In this document: positions 41,810 to 49,994 of the stretch, piece by piece
How positions within the stretch are numbered: position 1 is the first letter of the stretch
Layout of the letters: every line of letters starts with the position of its first letter
Made by a program: the position numbers and the translations under genes
DNA from: Flavobacteriales bacterium
Lineage (GTDB): Bacteria > Bacteroidota > Bacteroidia > Flavobacteriales_F > PHOS-HE28
Assembly: GCA_019912395.1 (NCBI GenBank)
Contig: JAIOIH010000062.1
Span: 124,001 to 188,000, forward strand
Reading direction: 5' to 3'
DNA: 64,000 nucleotides
The notes under the pieces: generated by a model
What the model saw: the letters and a program-made list of their open reading frames with translations, nothing else
What the model was told of the DNA's origin: nothing
Database searches by the model: none

Positions 41810-43113
41810 CGCATGCAAATGTGAAGCTCTGGGGACGCGCGGTCGGTGTGGTGATCTGGGATGATAGGGAGCACCGCGCGCGCTTCCAATATGATCGCGC
41901 TTTCACCAGCAGCGGGCTGGAGGTGGCGCCGTTGATGATGCCGCTGAAGGACGCGCGGGGTGGCGAGCAGGTGTTCTCTTTCGGCAGTTTGAAGGACGAG
42001 ACCTTTCGTGGCTTGCCGGGCCTGCTGGCCGATAGCCTGCCCGACCGGTTCGGGGAACAGCTGATGAACGCTTGGCTGGCCACGCAGAACCGTCCACCGG
42101 GCAGTTCGAACCCGGTGGAACGCCTGTGCTACACAGGCAGCCGGGGCATGGGAGCGCTGGAGTTCGAACCGGCGCACCATGAGTTGGAGGCCAGCAGCGA
42201 GGCCCTGCAGGTCGATGAACTGGTGCGCATGGCGACCAGCGTCCTGTACGAACGCGCCAAGTTCAAGACCAGCAAGAGCAAGGGAAAGGACGAAGCGTTG
42301 ATGGACATCATCCAAGTGGGCACCTCGGCGGGCGGTGCGCGCGCGAAGGCAATCGTGGCCTTCAATGCGAAGACCGGCGAAGTGCGCAGCGGGCAAGTGG
42401 ACGGCTTGGACGGCTTCACCTATTGCCTGATCAAGTTTGACGGGGTGACCAACGCCAAGCTCGGAGACCCCAAAGGCTATGGTCGGATCGAGTATGCCTA
42501 CCACCTGATGGCCTTGGCCTGCGGTGTGGAGATGATGCCCAGCCGTCTGCTGGAGGAGCACGGTCGAGCGCACTTCCTTACGCAACGCTTCGACCGCGTG
42601 ATCGATAACGAGGGCAACACGCACAAGCTGCACATGGCCACACTCTGCGGCATCGCACACATGGACTACAACGACCCGCTCGCATACAGTTATGAGCAAG
42701 CATTCCATGTGATGCGCCTGCTGGGCCTGCCCTATCCCGATGCCGAACAGCTCTTTCGCCGGATGTGCTTCAACGCGATCGCCCGCAATTGCGACGACCA
42801 CACGAAGAACATCTCCTTCCTGATGGATCCGCAAGGCGACTGGCACCTCTCCCCGGCATACGATGTCACCTTCGCCTACCACCCGGAAAGCCTCAGGCTG
42901 CGCCAACATCAGATGAGCATCAACGGCAAGCGCAGCGACATACAGCGAACCGACCTACTGGCCGTAGGCAAGGACATGAACATCAAGAAGGCAGCGGTGA
43001 TCATCGATGCCGTGGTGGCCGGGGTGAAGACGTGGAAGAAGTGCGCGAAGAAGGCCGAGGTGGATGCGAAGCAGGTGAACGCGATCGAGGGATTGCATTT
43101 GGTGGATATTTGA
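41803..43113 (+). CDS. HipA-family serine/threonine kinase toxin
   Basis: 436 residues, standard length. N-terminal couple_hipA region (VKLWGRAVGVVIWD, FRGLPGLLADSLPDRFGEQLMN), then the nucleotide-binding loop VGTSAGGARAKAIVAF at about residue 172. The catalytic NAIARNCDDHTKNISFLMD (about residues 325-343, Asp 331) and metal-binding LSPAYDVTF follow. All kinase residues appear intact. HipA proteins phosphorylate aminoacyl-tRNA synthetases or other targets and induce growth arrest; the target here is unknown. It is coupled to HipB, and followed after 10 bases by an Smr-domain gene. Confidence 0.94.
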   Translation: MVTHANVKLWGRAVGVVIWDDREHRARFQYDRAFTSSGLEVAPLMMPLKDARGGEQVFSFGSLKDETFRGLPGLLADSLPDRFGEQLMNAWLATQNRPPGSSNPVERLCYTGSRGMGALEFEPAHHELEASSEALQVDELVRMATSVLYERAKFKTSKSKGKDEALMDIIQVGTSAGGARAKAIVAFNAKTGEVRSGQVDGLDGFTYCLIKFDGVTNAKLGDPKGYGRIEYAYHLMALACGVEMMPSRLLEEHGRAHFLTQRFDRVIDNEGNTHKLHMATLCGIAHMDYNDPLAYSYEQAFHVMRLLGLPYPDAEQLFRRMCFNAIARNCDDHTKNISFLMDPQGDWHLSPAYDVTFAYHPESLRLRQHQMSINGKRSDIQRTDLLAVGKDMNIKKAAVIIDAVVAGVKTWKKCAKKAEVDAKQVNAIEGLHLVDI

Positions 43114-43123
43114 CCGCTCCATC

Positions 43124-43378
43124 ATGGCCAAGCACAAGCTCGACCTGCACGACATCTTCAACAAGGGCAAGGAGATCGACAACGCCTTGAACGAAGCGAT
43201 GGAATTCTGCGTGGACCGGCGGATCCCCATTTTGGAGATCATACCCGGCAAGGGCAGCGGGCAATTGAAAAAGAAAGTGATCCGCTATTTACAGCAACCT
43301 GCGGTGAGGAAATTGTACCACCGGATCGACAAGGACAGCGACAACTTCGGGCGGTTGTTCGTGCGGTTCAAGCATTGA
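43124..43378 (+). CDS. Small stand-alone Smr-domain protein
   Basis: 84 residues. The Smr fold is marked by KLDLHDIFNKGKEIDNALNEAMEFC and LEIIPGKGSGQLKKKVIRYLQQP, equivalent to the LDLHG and HGKGxGxL motifs of MutS2 C-terminal domains. Conserved His and Gly residues are mostly kept, though the classic IIHGKG has become IIPGKG, which loses the His thought to act in nicking. Smr domains act as nucleases on DNA or RNA. It follows hipA by 10 bases, so the three may be one operon. Confidence 0.85.
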   Translation: MAKHKLDLHDIFNKGKEIDNALNEAMEFCVDRRIPILEIIPGKGSGQLKKKVIRYLQQPAVRKLYHRIDKDSDNFGRLFVRFKH

Positions 43379-43445
43379 CGGTGTGCTTCGCGACCCTTGC
43401 GGGCACCCACTTTTCCCGTCCAGACCTCCTTTCCGACGAGCCTGT

Positions 43446-43453
43446 TAACTTTG
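43446..43453 (+). promoter_or_regulatory. -7 element TAACTTTG
   Basis: Exact TAnnTTTG, 50 bases before the start of the HGEPGH-repeat lipoprotein gene; no obvious -33 TTG. Confidence 0.55.
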
Positions 43454-43503
43454 CCCCCACAGAGTGGTGACCCTCACCATCCGTTCAATTTCCCCCTTCA
43501 ACC

Positions 43504-43947
43504 ATGACCAAGACCGGACCCCTGATCACGGGCCTAGCCCTTACTGCCGCCTTGCTGTTCACCGCCTGTACCGATTCGGCAGCACCTTCCGCTGGATCCC
43601 CGGCGACGGAAGCTACGCCGACCACCGGATCTGAACTTCCTGTTAGCAGTGAGATGAACACGATGGACGCCCAGAACACGGGCGACCAAGGTTCGTCCAC
43701 CGTTCAGCTGAACCCGGCCCACGGCGAACCCGGCCACCGCTGCGAGATTCCTGTTGGTGCTCCTCTGGACGGGGTTCCTTCTTCCGAAGGTACCACCATA
43801 ACCATCCCGCCGACCGAAGGAACACCCTCACCCGTGGCGGCGCCGATCACCATGCCGACGAACACCAACTCGGGCAAGCTCAATCCCGCCCATGGAGAAC
43901 CGGGGCATGATTGCGCCGTGCCGGTGGGAAGCCCACTGCCGGGTTAG
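43504..43947 (+). CDS. Lipoprotein with two HGEPGHxC repeats
   Basis: 147 residues. Signal peptide with lipobox LLFTAC. The mature chain is Ser/Thr/Pro-rich and disordered except for two near-identical motifs: LNPAHGEPGHRCEIPVGAPL and LNPAHGEPGHDCAVPVGSPL. The motif has one Cys and two His within eight residues and could bind a metal such as copper or zinc; that is inference. It is known to me only as a recurrent Bacteroidetes motif without assigned function. Promoter element TAACTTTG is 50 bases upstream. Confidence 0.85.
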   Translation: MTKTGPLITGLALTAALLFTACTDSAAPSAGSPATEATPTTGSELPVSSEMNTMDAQNTGDQGSSTVQLNPAHGEPGHRCEIPVGAPLDGVPSSEGTTITIPPTEGTPSPVAAPITMPTNTNSGKLNPAHGEPGHDCAVPVGSPLPG

Positions 43948-43994
43948 TCCTTCAACCCTTCCATTTCTCGTCCATTGCCGGTGGCTGTGCCCTG

Positions 43995-44738
43995 ATGTTG
44001 ACGAGAACCACTTCCTCTCCGGGCACACCTCTTCCGAGGAGGTTATGGGTCTGCCTCAAGCGGGGAGTTCGCGTTGCGTGCATGGCACTGGGGATCGGAA
44101 CCCTCGTTCTGCTCGTGCTCGCCTTCACGCGCATTCCCTTTGATGCCCACCGCTGGCTGGGGACTGCCGGGGGTACCTGTGATCATCCACCTGAGGTGAT
44201 CCTCTTGCTCGGTGGAAGCGGTATGCCTTCCGGCCCCGAGCTCATGCGTTGCGACGCTGCCGCCACCTTGGCCAAGAGCGCACCCACCGCGCGGATCATC
44301 CTCGTGATCCCGAATGATCCCGTCTTGGCCGAGGCCATGTCGGCAGAGTTGATCGCGAAAGGCGTGGTGCGCTCCAGGATCGAACTCCTGATGCACGGCC
44401 GCAACACGCGGGAACAGGCCCTGGACGCAAGAGCCGCCTTGCACCGCACACGTCAACGGTACACGGCCATCGTAACCGCCCCGGAGAACATGTACCGCAC
44501 GTTGCTCACCTTCCGGAAGGTCGGGTTCACGGCGGTATGTGGCGTACCTGCTTTCGATCATGCCCTGTTCGATGACCTCCGGTACCAGCACCGTGGCATT
44601 GGAGGAAAGCCCTATGTGCCGGACATCTCCACCAGCATGGACCTTCGCTACAACTTCTGGAACCAGCTCAAACTGGAGATTACCTGCCTGCGGGAATATG
44701 CGGCCTTGGCCTATTATAAAGCGAACGGCTGGATCTGA
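43995..44738 (+). CDS. YdcF/DUF218-family membrane protein
   Basis: 247 residues from ATG 43995; the track ORF begins within the preceding gene and is too long. One N-terminal helix (VACMALGIGTLVLLVLAF), then the DUF218 domain: HPPEVILLLGGSGMPSGPELMRCDAAATL, ARIILVIPND, SRIELLMHGRNTREQALDARAAL and AIVTAPENMYRTLLTFRKVGF. DUF218 proteins such as SanA and YdcF are linked to envelope integrity, vancomycin exclusion or nucleotide binding. It is likely co-transcribed with the lipoprotein gene 47 bases before. Confidence 0.85.
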   Translation: MLTRTTSSPGTPLPRRLWVCLKRGVRVACMALGIGTLVLLVLAFTRIPFDAHRWLGTAGGTCDHPPEVILLLGGSGMPSGPELMRCDAAATLAKSAPTARIILVIPNDPVLAEAMSAELIAKGVVRSRIELLMHGRNTREQALDARAALHRTRQRYTAIVTAPENMYRTLLTFRKVGFTAVCGVPAFDHALFDDLRYQHRGIGGKPYVPDISTSMDLRYNFWNQLKLEITCLREYAALAYYKANGWI

Positions 44739-44783
44739 CGGGAAGGGAATATGCAGCGCGAAGACCGCACACCCCCCATTTCC

Positions 44784-44814
44784 TTGGTTTCTACTTGTTC
44801 GTGAGCTAATTTTG
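44784..44814 (+). promoter_or_regulatory. Promoter TTG-N20-TAATTTTG
   Basis: TTG at 44784-44786, a 20-base spacer and TAATTTTG at 44807-44814, an ideal Bacteroidetes promoter. It lies 46 bases before the start of the PA-domain T9SS cargo gene. Confidence 0.75.
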
Positions 44815-44860
44815 TTGAAGGTCATTGGCTCCTCAATGGCCCTAACCATAAACCCATATC

Positions 44861-46555
44861 ATGAAAAAAGCGTTACTCGCATGCTCGCTCGCTCTGGTTA
44901 GCTGGTTCAGCCATGGCCAAGTTGCGACCTATGTTCTACAACCCGCCAGTATTGCGGGATCGCTGGACTTCAGCCTTGCAGAAGGCTGGGGTCTCTCCCC
45001 GGACATGAATGACCCGGCCAACTTGGTACAAGCCTACGCCGTGATCGTGGACGATGGCTCCACGGCCGATTCCCTGGGATGTGACCCTCTGATCAACGCT
45101 CCGGACGTTGCCGGTAAGATCGCCGTCGTATACCGCGGGGTCTGTGAATTCGGCCTGAAGGCGTTGAACGCACAGAACGCTGGTGCAGTTGCCGTTGTGA
45201 TCGTGAACAACATTCCCGGCGCCCCAGTGGGGATGGCGGGTGGCACCAATGGCGCTTCAGTGACTATTCCGGTGGTCATGATCAGCCAGGACGGGGGTGC
45301 CTTGATCCATGACGAGGTGGTTGCAGGCAATGTGGAGATGCTCATTGGCACCGTCCAGAACTTGTTCCCCAACAACTTGGCCCTGATCAAAGCAGGAACC
45401 ATGATCCCTGCACAGGCTGCCCGGCCTGCCTTGATCTCCACCGATGAAAATGAATTCAATGTCATTCTCGGTGCTTGGCTCTTCAACTATGGAAGCGTGG
45501 AACAAGCCGGTGCCACATTGCAAGCATCCGTGGTCCACAACGGCACTACGGTGTACGATGAAACCTCGGCCCCCGCTACGGTGCCTTCGGGCGATAGCGT
45601 GTACTTCAGCTTGCCCGACTTTGCCCAAGCCGGTTACGATGGGCGGTACGAGATCACCTATACGGCCCACCTGACGGAGGTGGATCAATTCCCGGATGAC
45701 AACACGTACAGCACGACCCTGACGGTGGACACCATGCTCTCCTACTCGCCCCTGACCACGGATGGACTGCCCGAGCAGATCGCCTTCTTCCGGCCGGCGG
45801 ATGCCAGCCAAGTGTTTCAGATCTGCGCCTACTTCGCGGACCCCAACGCAAGCCGCTTGCGGGTGGAGGGCGTCTATGCAGCGGCCACGCTGAACGCACC
45901 GGCCACCGTGGTGGGACAGCTGCTGGATGTCCGTCTCTTTGAGTGGAATGATGATTTCACCGGTCTCAGCGATGCCACCTTCAATGATGTCTCGGAGATC
46001 ATGAACGGCCAGTACCAGTACACGGATTCAGCCCTTGCGCGTGTTCCGGTGTACATTCCCTTCTTCGAGCCAACACCGCTGCTTGATGATCAGAAATACC
46101 TTTTCTGTGTGTCCACCAGTGATGAGGGCGTTTTCCTCGGACATACCTCATCCGTGAACTATCGACAGAACGAGGAACTCACGGACCAGGTGAACACGCT
46201 CCTGAACATCGATGGATCGTGGAGCCGCGGTTGGTCAACTGGCGAAGTGCCCGCACTGGGCATCAAAATGGTCGGCCTTTACACCGGCATCCATGAGCCA
46301 GGGCTCGTGGAGTTGACCGCCTATCCCAATCCGGCATCCACGAAGCTCAGCATTCCCTTGAGCGGTCAAACAGGTACTGCTTCGGTACAGGTTTTCGATT
46401 CCAAGGGGGCCATGGTCTCCGACAAGCAGGTCAACGTGGGTGGTGACAACATCCTCACCATGGACGTCCGCGACCTCAATGCCGGCATGTACATGTTCCA
46501 CGTGGCCTTCGATAAAGGTGCGCGTTCCAGCTTCCGCGTGGTTGTGACCAAGTAG
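44861..46555 (+). CDS. Secreted protein with protease-associated (PA) domain and T9SS sorting domain
   Basis: 564 residues. Signal peptide ending SHGQ. Residues of about 75-160 form a PA domain (GKIAVVYRGVCEFGLKALNAQNAGAVAVVIVNN and TIPVVMISQDGGALI). A middle region with beta-sandwich repeats (FNYGSVEQAGATLQASVVHNG, an adhesion or CARDB-like piece) follows. The last 80 residues (ELTAYPNPASTKLSIPLSG, DLNAGMYMFHVAFDKGARSSFRVVVTK) are a canonical T9SS type A domain with the PNP and KLVV-like motifs. No protease catalytic domain is present, so it is a binding or structural surface protein. It is followed by a terminator. Confidence 0.93.
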   Translation: MKKALLACSLALVSWFSHGQVATYVLQPASIAGSLDFSLAEGWGLSPDMNDPANLVQAYAVIVDDGSTADSLGCDPLINAPDVAGKIAVVYRGVCEFGLKALNAQNAGAVAVVIVNNIPGAPVGMAGGTNGASVTIPVVMISQDGGALIHDEVVAGNVEMLIGTVQNLFPNNLALIKAGTMIPAQAARPALISTDENEFNVILGAWLFNYGSVEQAGATLQASVVHNGTTVYDETSAPATVPSGDSVYFSLPDFAQAGYDGRYEITYTAHLTEVDQFPDDNTYSTTLTVDTMLSYSPLTTDGLPEQIAFFRPADASQVFQICAYFADPNASRLRVEGVYAAATLNAPATVVGQLLDVRLFEWNDDFTGLSDATFNDVSEIMNGQYQYTDSALARVPVYIPFFEPTPLLDDQKYLFCVSTSDEGVFLGHTSSVNYRQNEELTDQVNTLLNIDGSWSRGWSTGEVPALGIKMVGLYTGIHEPGLVELTAYPNPASTKLSIPLSGQTGTASVQVFDSKGAMVSDKQVNVGGDNILTMDVRDLNAGMYMFHVAFDKGARSSFRVVVTK

Positions 46556-46579
46556 GACCGTCACGATCCATTTCGAGAT

Positions 46580-46613
46580 AGGGCCATCCGGCAAGTTCCG
46601 GGTGGCCCTTTTC
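46580..46613 (+). terminator. Intrinsic terminator after the PA-domain gene
   Basis: AGGGCCATCCGG-CAAGTT-CCGGGTGGCCCTTTT: strong GC stem ending in a T-run, 25 bases after the stop. It resembles the hairpin at 17278-17312 in its GGGCC/GGCCCTTTT arms. Confidence 0.75.
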
Positions 46614-46852
46614 CGTGATGCCTTGGTGCGCGATATCCGGCACCAACCATTCACCTTCGGGAACCTGCCCGTAGCCTTCCAAGGGAATGCGGGATCAGGT
46701 CGACCGTTCTGCACGGAGGTCGTTCCCTTCCAGCCAGGCACGTCTTGGTTCCGGATCCTATTTTGCTACTTTGCGCGATCATTGGTCGCCATCTGCTGTG
46801 GAATTGTTCTTCCCCTATCGATGTGGCCTCCAACCGATCCCTCTCCCAGCCC

Positions 46853-47014
46853 ATGGCCACAAGAAGAAAGCACCTCATACTCACTCCCCCCGTACGCGAA
46901 GGCAAAGCCATCAAGGTGCGCTTGGATTCCAGGACCGTTGTCATGGTAAAGAATCCCAAGGCCCTGGCTTTCTGGAAGACGCGTTATCCCAAGGCCGAGG
47001 TGATCAAGGACTGA
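46853..47014 (+). CDS. Small basic protein, 53-residue family, copy A
   Basis: 53 residues, MATRRKHLILTPPVREGKAIKVRLDSRTVVMVKNPKALAFWKTRYPKAEVIKD. The start is chosen by alignment with the paralogue at 49066, which has the same length and the pattern M-A-x-R-R-K-x-L-I-L-T-x-P-V-R, IKVRLD-RTV, LAFWK-RYPKAEV. It is basic and without signal peptide, so probably cytosolic. Function unknown. A TACTTTG element (46771-46777) with an upstream TTG after a 19-base spacer could be its promoter. It is followed by a possible terminator hairpin. Confidence 0.8.
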   Translation: MATRRKHLILTPPVREGKAIKVRLDSRTVVMVKNPKALAFWKTRYPKAEVIKD

Positions 47015-47024
47015 AGTTTCCGTG

Positions 47025-47049
47025 AGGGGGTCGAGACCGGCCGCCCCCT
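47025..47049 (+). terminator. Possible terminator after copy A
   Basis: AGGGGG and CCCCCT enclose a 13-base loop just after the stop of the 53-residue gene; no T tract. Confidence 0.4.
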
Positions 47050-47190
47050 GCTCAGGCAAGTTTGTGATGCCGGTTTTCAAGCCATCCCGTGTTCAGGAAC
47101 ACCGCTAGACCGAGCCGTGTTGAACGGTCCACTGGAACTCGTCCGCGAAATGGAGGAGATCCCGGAAACTCCACTACTTCCGCACCTTCC

Positions 47191-48912
47191 ATGGGGTGGC
47201 GCAAGGCGTTCGGCAAGTTCATTTGGCCCCGTCGCAGGCATGTGCTGGTCGGGCTGTTGTTGATCCTGATCAGCCGCGGGGCCAGCCTTGTTCTGCCCGG
47301 GGCGACCAAGTACCTCATCGACGATGTGGTGATGCGGAAGGACCTGAGCATGCTGAAGGTCGTGATCGCCGTGGTCGCTGGGGCCATCCTCGTACAAAGC
47401 GTCACCTCGTTCCTGCTGACCCGGTTATTGAGCGTGGAGGCGCAACTGATGATCAGCAAACTGCGCGCAGAGGTGCAGCGAAAGGTCCTTTCGTTGCCCG
47501 TGGGTTTCTTCGACAGCACCAAGAGCGGGGCCCTGGTCTCCCGCATCATGACCGACGTGGAAGGTGTTCGCAACCTGGTCGGCACCGGACTGGTCCAGTT
47601 GGTGGGCGGAACCGTTACCGCAGTGGCTTCGCTCTTCCTGTTGATCCGGATCAGCCCTGCAATGACGCTATGGACCTTGCTACCGGTAGGGCTGTTCGCA
47701 CTGATCGCACGCCGCGCCTTCGGTCGCATTCGACCGATCTTCCGTCAGCGCGGCGTGATCAACGCCGAGGTCACGGGCCGCCTCACGGAATCGCTCAACG
47801 GCATTCGTGTCATCAAGGGCTTCAATGCGGAGAAGCACGAGCAGAGGGTGTTCGAAGAGGGGGTGTACCGCCTGTTCGAGAATGTGCGCAACAGCCTCAC
47901 CACCACGGCATTCATCACCAGTTCGTCCACGCTATTGCTGGGGCTGGCCTCCGCAGGGATCATGGGCATCGGGGGCTATTTCATGATCCAGGGCACGCTG
48001 ACCTTGGGCGAATTCCTCTCCTTCACGCTGTACTTGGGCTTCATGATCGCCCCCATTGTGCAAATGAGCAATATCGGAAGCCAGCTCACCGAGGCCTTCG
48101 CAGGGCTGGACCGCACGGAGGAGATCATGCGCATGACGGAGGAGGATGACCCGACCCAGCGTCCGGTCCACCTCACGGAGGTACACGGTCATGTCCGCTT
48201 CAACGAGGTCCGCTTCGCGTACGGCGAAGGCGAGGAAGTGCTCCATGGCATCAGCTTCGAGGCTGCGCCCGGATCGGTCACGGCCTTGGTGGGCAGCTCC
48301 GGATCCGGCAAGACCACCATCGCCGGCCTGGCCGCCAGTTTTCTCACTCCCACAGCGGGCACGGTAACCATCGATGGGAAGGACCTTTCCACGGTGTCCT
48401 TGGCCAGCTATCGCAGCCGACTGGGCGTGGTGCTGCAGGATGATTTCCTCTTCGAGGGAACCATACGGGAGAACATCCTCTACCCGCGCCCCGCTGCGAC
48501 GGAAGAGGAACTGCTAAGGGCCGTGCGTGGAGCCTACGTGGATGAGTTCACCGAACGCTTCGAGGAGGGGCTTGAGACGGTGATCGGGGAGCGGGGGGTG
48601 AAACTCAGCGGTGGCCAGCGGCAGCGGGTGGCCATAGCCCGCGCCATGCTCGCCGACCCGGCGATACTGATACTCGATGAGGCCACGTCAAATCTCGATA
48701 CCGAGAGCGAGGCCCTGGTGCAGAAAAGCCTAAGCGAGCTGGTGAAGAACCGGACAACCTTCGTGATCGCCCACCGCCTGAGCACCATTCGAGGTGCCAC
48801 ACAGATCTTGGTAGTTGAAAAAGGCCGCATCGTGGAGCGCGGGGATCATCACTCCCTTCTGGCCTTGAACGGTCGCTACAGTGAATTGCACCGCTATCAG
48901 GCGCGCATCTGA
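47191..48912 (+). CDS. MsbA-like ABC exporter (fused permease and ATPase)
   Basis: 573 residues from ATG 47191; the GTG at 47089 would add an Arg-rich, non-conserved leader and overlaps a hairpin region. N-terminal half: six helices of the ABC exporter type 1 fold. C-terminal half: Walker A VGSSGSGKTT (about 366), Q-loop VVLQDDFLFEGTI, signature LSGGQRQRV (about 470), Walker B ILILDEATS (about 491) and the switch His in IAHRLST. It is a half-transporter that dimerises, in the MsbA/lipid or drug exporter group. The specific substrate is unknown. It lies between the two 53-residue paralogue genes. Confidence 0.94.
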   Translation: MGWRKAFGKFIWPRRRHVLVGLLLILISRGASLVLPGATKYLIDDVVMRKDLSMLKVVIAVVAGAILVQSVTSFLLTRLLSVEAQLMISKLRAEVQRKVLSLPVGFFDSTKSGALVSRIMTDVEGVRNLVGTGLVQLVGGTVTAVASLFLLIRISPAMTLWTLLPVGLFALIARRAFGRIRPIFRQRGVINAEVTGRLTESLNGIRVIKGFNAEKHEQRVFEEGVYRLFENVRNSLTTTAFITSSSTLLLGLASAGIMGIGGYFMIQGTLTLGEFLSFTLYLGFMIAPIVQMSNIGSQLTEAFAGLDRTEEIMRMTEEDDPTQRPVHLTEVHGHVRFNEVRFAYGEGEEVLHGISFEAAPGSVTALVGSSGSGKTTIAGLAASFLTPTAGTVTIDGKDLSTVSLASYRSRLGVVLQDDFLFEGTIRENILYPRPAATEEELLRAVRGAYVDEFTERFEEGLETVIGERGVKLSGGQRQRVAIARAMLADPAILILDEATSNLDTESEALVQKSLSELVKNRTTFVIAHRLSTIRGATQILVVEKGRIVERGDHHSLLALNGRYSELHRYQARI

Positions 48913-48948
48913 CCGGGAGAAGGCTCTTGGTGCTGGCCGACATTACCA

Positions 48949-48963
48949 CTGCCATTCTGGCAG
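48949..48963 (+). terminator. Short hairpin after the ABC exporter
   Basis: CTGCCA-TTC-TGGCAG, 6-bp stem and 3-base loop, 37 bases after the stop; no T run, weak evidence. Confidence 0.35.
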
Positions 48964-49065
48964 CACATTCATTGATCCGGCCTTCAGGTGTTAGTAATCC
49001 TTAAACATCCCAGGCTGGGTATCCTTTGGCACGTTATTCCGTACCATCTTGGAAAATCATCGATC

Positions 49066-49227
49066 ATGGCACGCAGAAAAAAGCAGCTCATTCTCACCCA
49101 GCCGGTGCGAAAAGGCATCAAGGCGATCAAAGTTCGTTTGGACCAACGCACAGTGATCACGCTTACGGACTTGAAGAAATTGGCCTTCTGGAAGGAACGC
49201 TATCCGAAAGCCGAAGTGATGAGCTAG
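49066..49227 (+). CDS. Small basic protein, 53-residue family, copy B
   Basis: 53 residues, MARRKKQLILTQPVRKGIKAIKVRLDQRTVITLTDLKKLAFWKERYPKAEVMS. It is clearly homologous to copy A: same length and about 60 % identical by eye, with LILT-PVR-G, IKVRLD-RTV and LAFWK-RYPKAEV conserved. Conservation of such a short sequence between two copies argues that both are translated genes. Function unknown. It is followed by a small hairpin (49244-49262) and a REP-like element. Confidence 0.8.
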   Translation: MARRKKQLILTQPVRKGIKAIKVRLDQRTVITLTDLKKLAFWKERYPKAEVMS

Positions 49228-49243
49228 GGTTCGTGGACCCACC

Positions 49244-49262
49244 AAAGGGCTGAGCACCCTTA
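49244..49262 (+). terminator. Short hairpin after copy B
   Basis: AAGGG-CTGAGCA-CCCTT, a small stem 17 bases after the stop; moderate evidence only. Confidence 0.4.
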
Positions 49263-49277
49263 TACGTGTGGAGTTCC

Positions 49278-49333
49278 GTAGGGGTCGACGGGTTTGGACC
49301 CGTTGCGGTCCGAATGCGCTGTTCGCATCGCAG
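49278..49333 (+). repeat. REP-like element
   Basis: GTAGGGGTCGACGGGTTTGGACCCG begins with GTAG and has the stem ACGGGT/ACCCGT around TTGG. It shares GTAGGGxTCGAC with the REP inside the RAYT gene. A second small stem, ATGCG-CTGTT-CGCAT, follows at 49314-49328. The arrangement suggests a paired REP in the gap before yajQ. Confidence 0.5.
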
Positions 49334-49383
49334 GTGGTTCACCGTCATGGGCACCATGGATGTTGCCGCAGGGCCTAATGGCT

Positions 49384-49416
49384 TTGTTCCTTTACCCGCG
49401 AGTGTCCTTAAACTTG
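49384..49416 (+). promoter_or_regulatory. Promoter TTG-N22-TAAACTTG upstream of yajQ
   Basis: TTG at 49384-49386 and TAAACTTG at 49409-49416, one mismatch to TAnnTTTG, 19 bases before the yajQ start. The same TAAACTTG occurs before priA (59913-59920). Confidence 0.5.
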
Positions 49417-49435
49417 TACGGAAGAACCGTCGATC

Positions 49436-49927
49436 ATGCCAAGCTTTGACATCCTCTCCAAGGTGGATCCACAAACGTTGGATAACGCCATCAACACGGT
49501 GAAGCGCGAATTGGAGACGCGCTACGACCTCCGCGGTACCAACAGCAACGTGGACCTCGACAAGAAGGCGCTCACCATCAAGCTGTCAACCGAAGACCAT
49601 CTGAAGCTCGATGCCATTCTGGACATCCTCCTGGAGCGCAGCACCAAGCAGAAGGTTGATGTGAAGAGCTACGACCTCTCCGAGCAACCGGTGCCCAGCG
49701 GGAAGCTCCTTTACCGAACGGTCAAGGTGAAGCAAGGCATCGACCGGGAAACCGCCAAGAAGATCGTCAAGTTCATCAAGGGCACGGGCCTCAAGGTACA
49801 GGCCCAGATCATGGACGACATGGTTCGGGTAACGGGTAAAAAGATCGACGACCTCCAAGAGGTGATGAACCGCCTGCGAGGCGAGGAATTCGAGGTGCCA
49901 TTGCAATTCGACAATATGAAAAGCTGA
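49436..49927 (+). CDS. yajQ: YajQ-family nucleotide-binding protein
   Basis: 163 residues, exact family length. It opens MPSFDILSKVDPQTLDNAINTVKRELETRYDLRGTNSNVDLD and ends FIKGTGLKVQAQIMDDMVRVTGKKIDDLQEVMNRLR, hallmarks of the UPF0234/YajQ family with two RNA-recognition-like domains. YajQ proteins bind cyclic di-GMP in Xanthomonas and Pseudomonas and act with transcription factors; this may or may not hold in Bacteroidetes. It is cytosolic and probably co-transcribed with the flavoprotein gene 67 bases downstream. Confidence 0.95.
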   Translation: MPSFDILSKVDPQTLDNAINTVKRELETRYDLRGTNSNVDLDKKALTIKLSTEDHLKLDAILDILLERSTKQKVDVKSYDLSEQPVPSGKLLYRTVKVKQGIDRETAKKIVKFIKGTGLKVQAQIMDDMVRVTGKKIDDLQEVMNRLRGEEFEVPLQFDNMKS

Positions 49928-49994
49928 TCCATTCGCTTCTGTACAAGTTCCCCGGACCATTACCACCGAACTCAATTCGCTGTATTTCCGCTGT

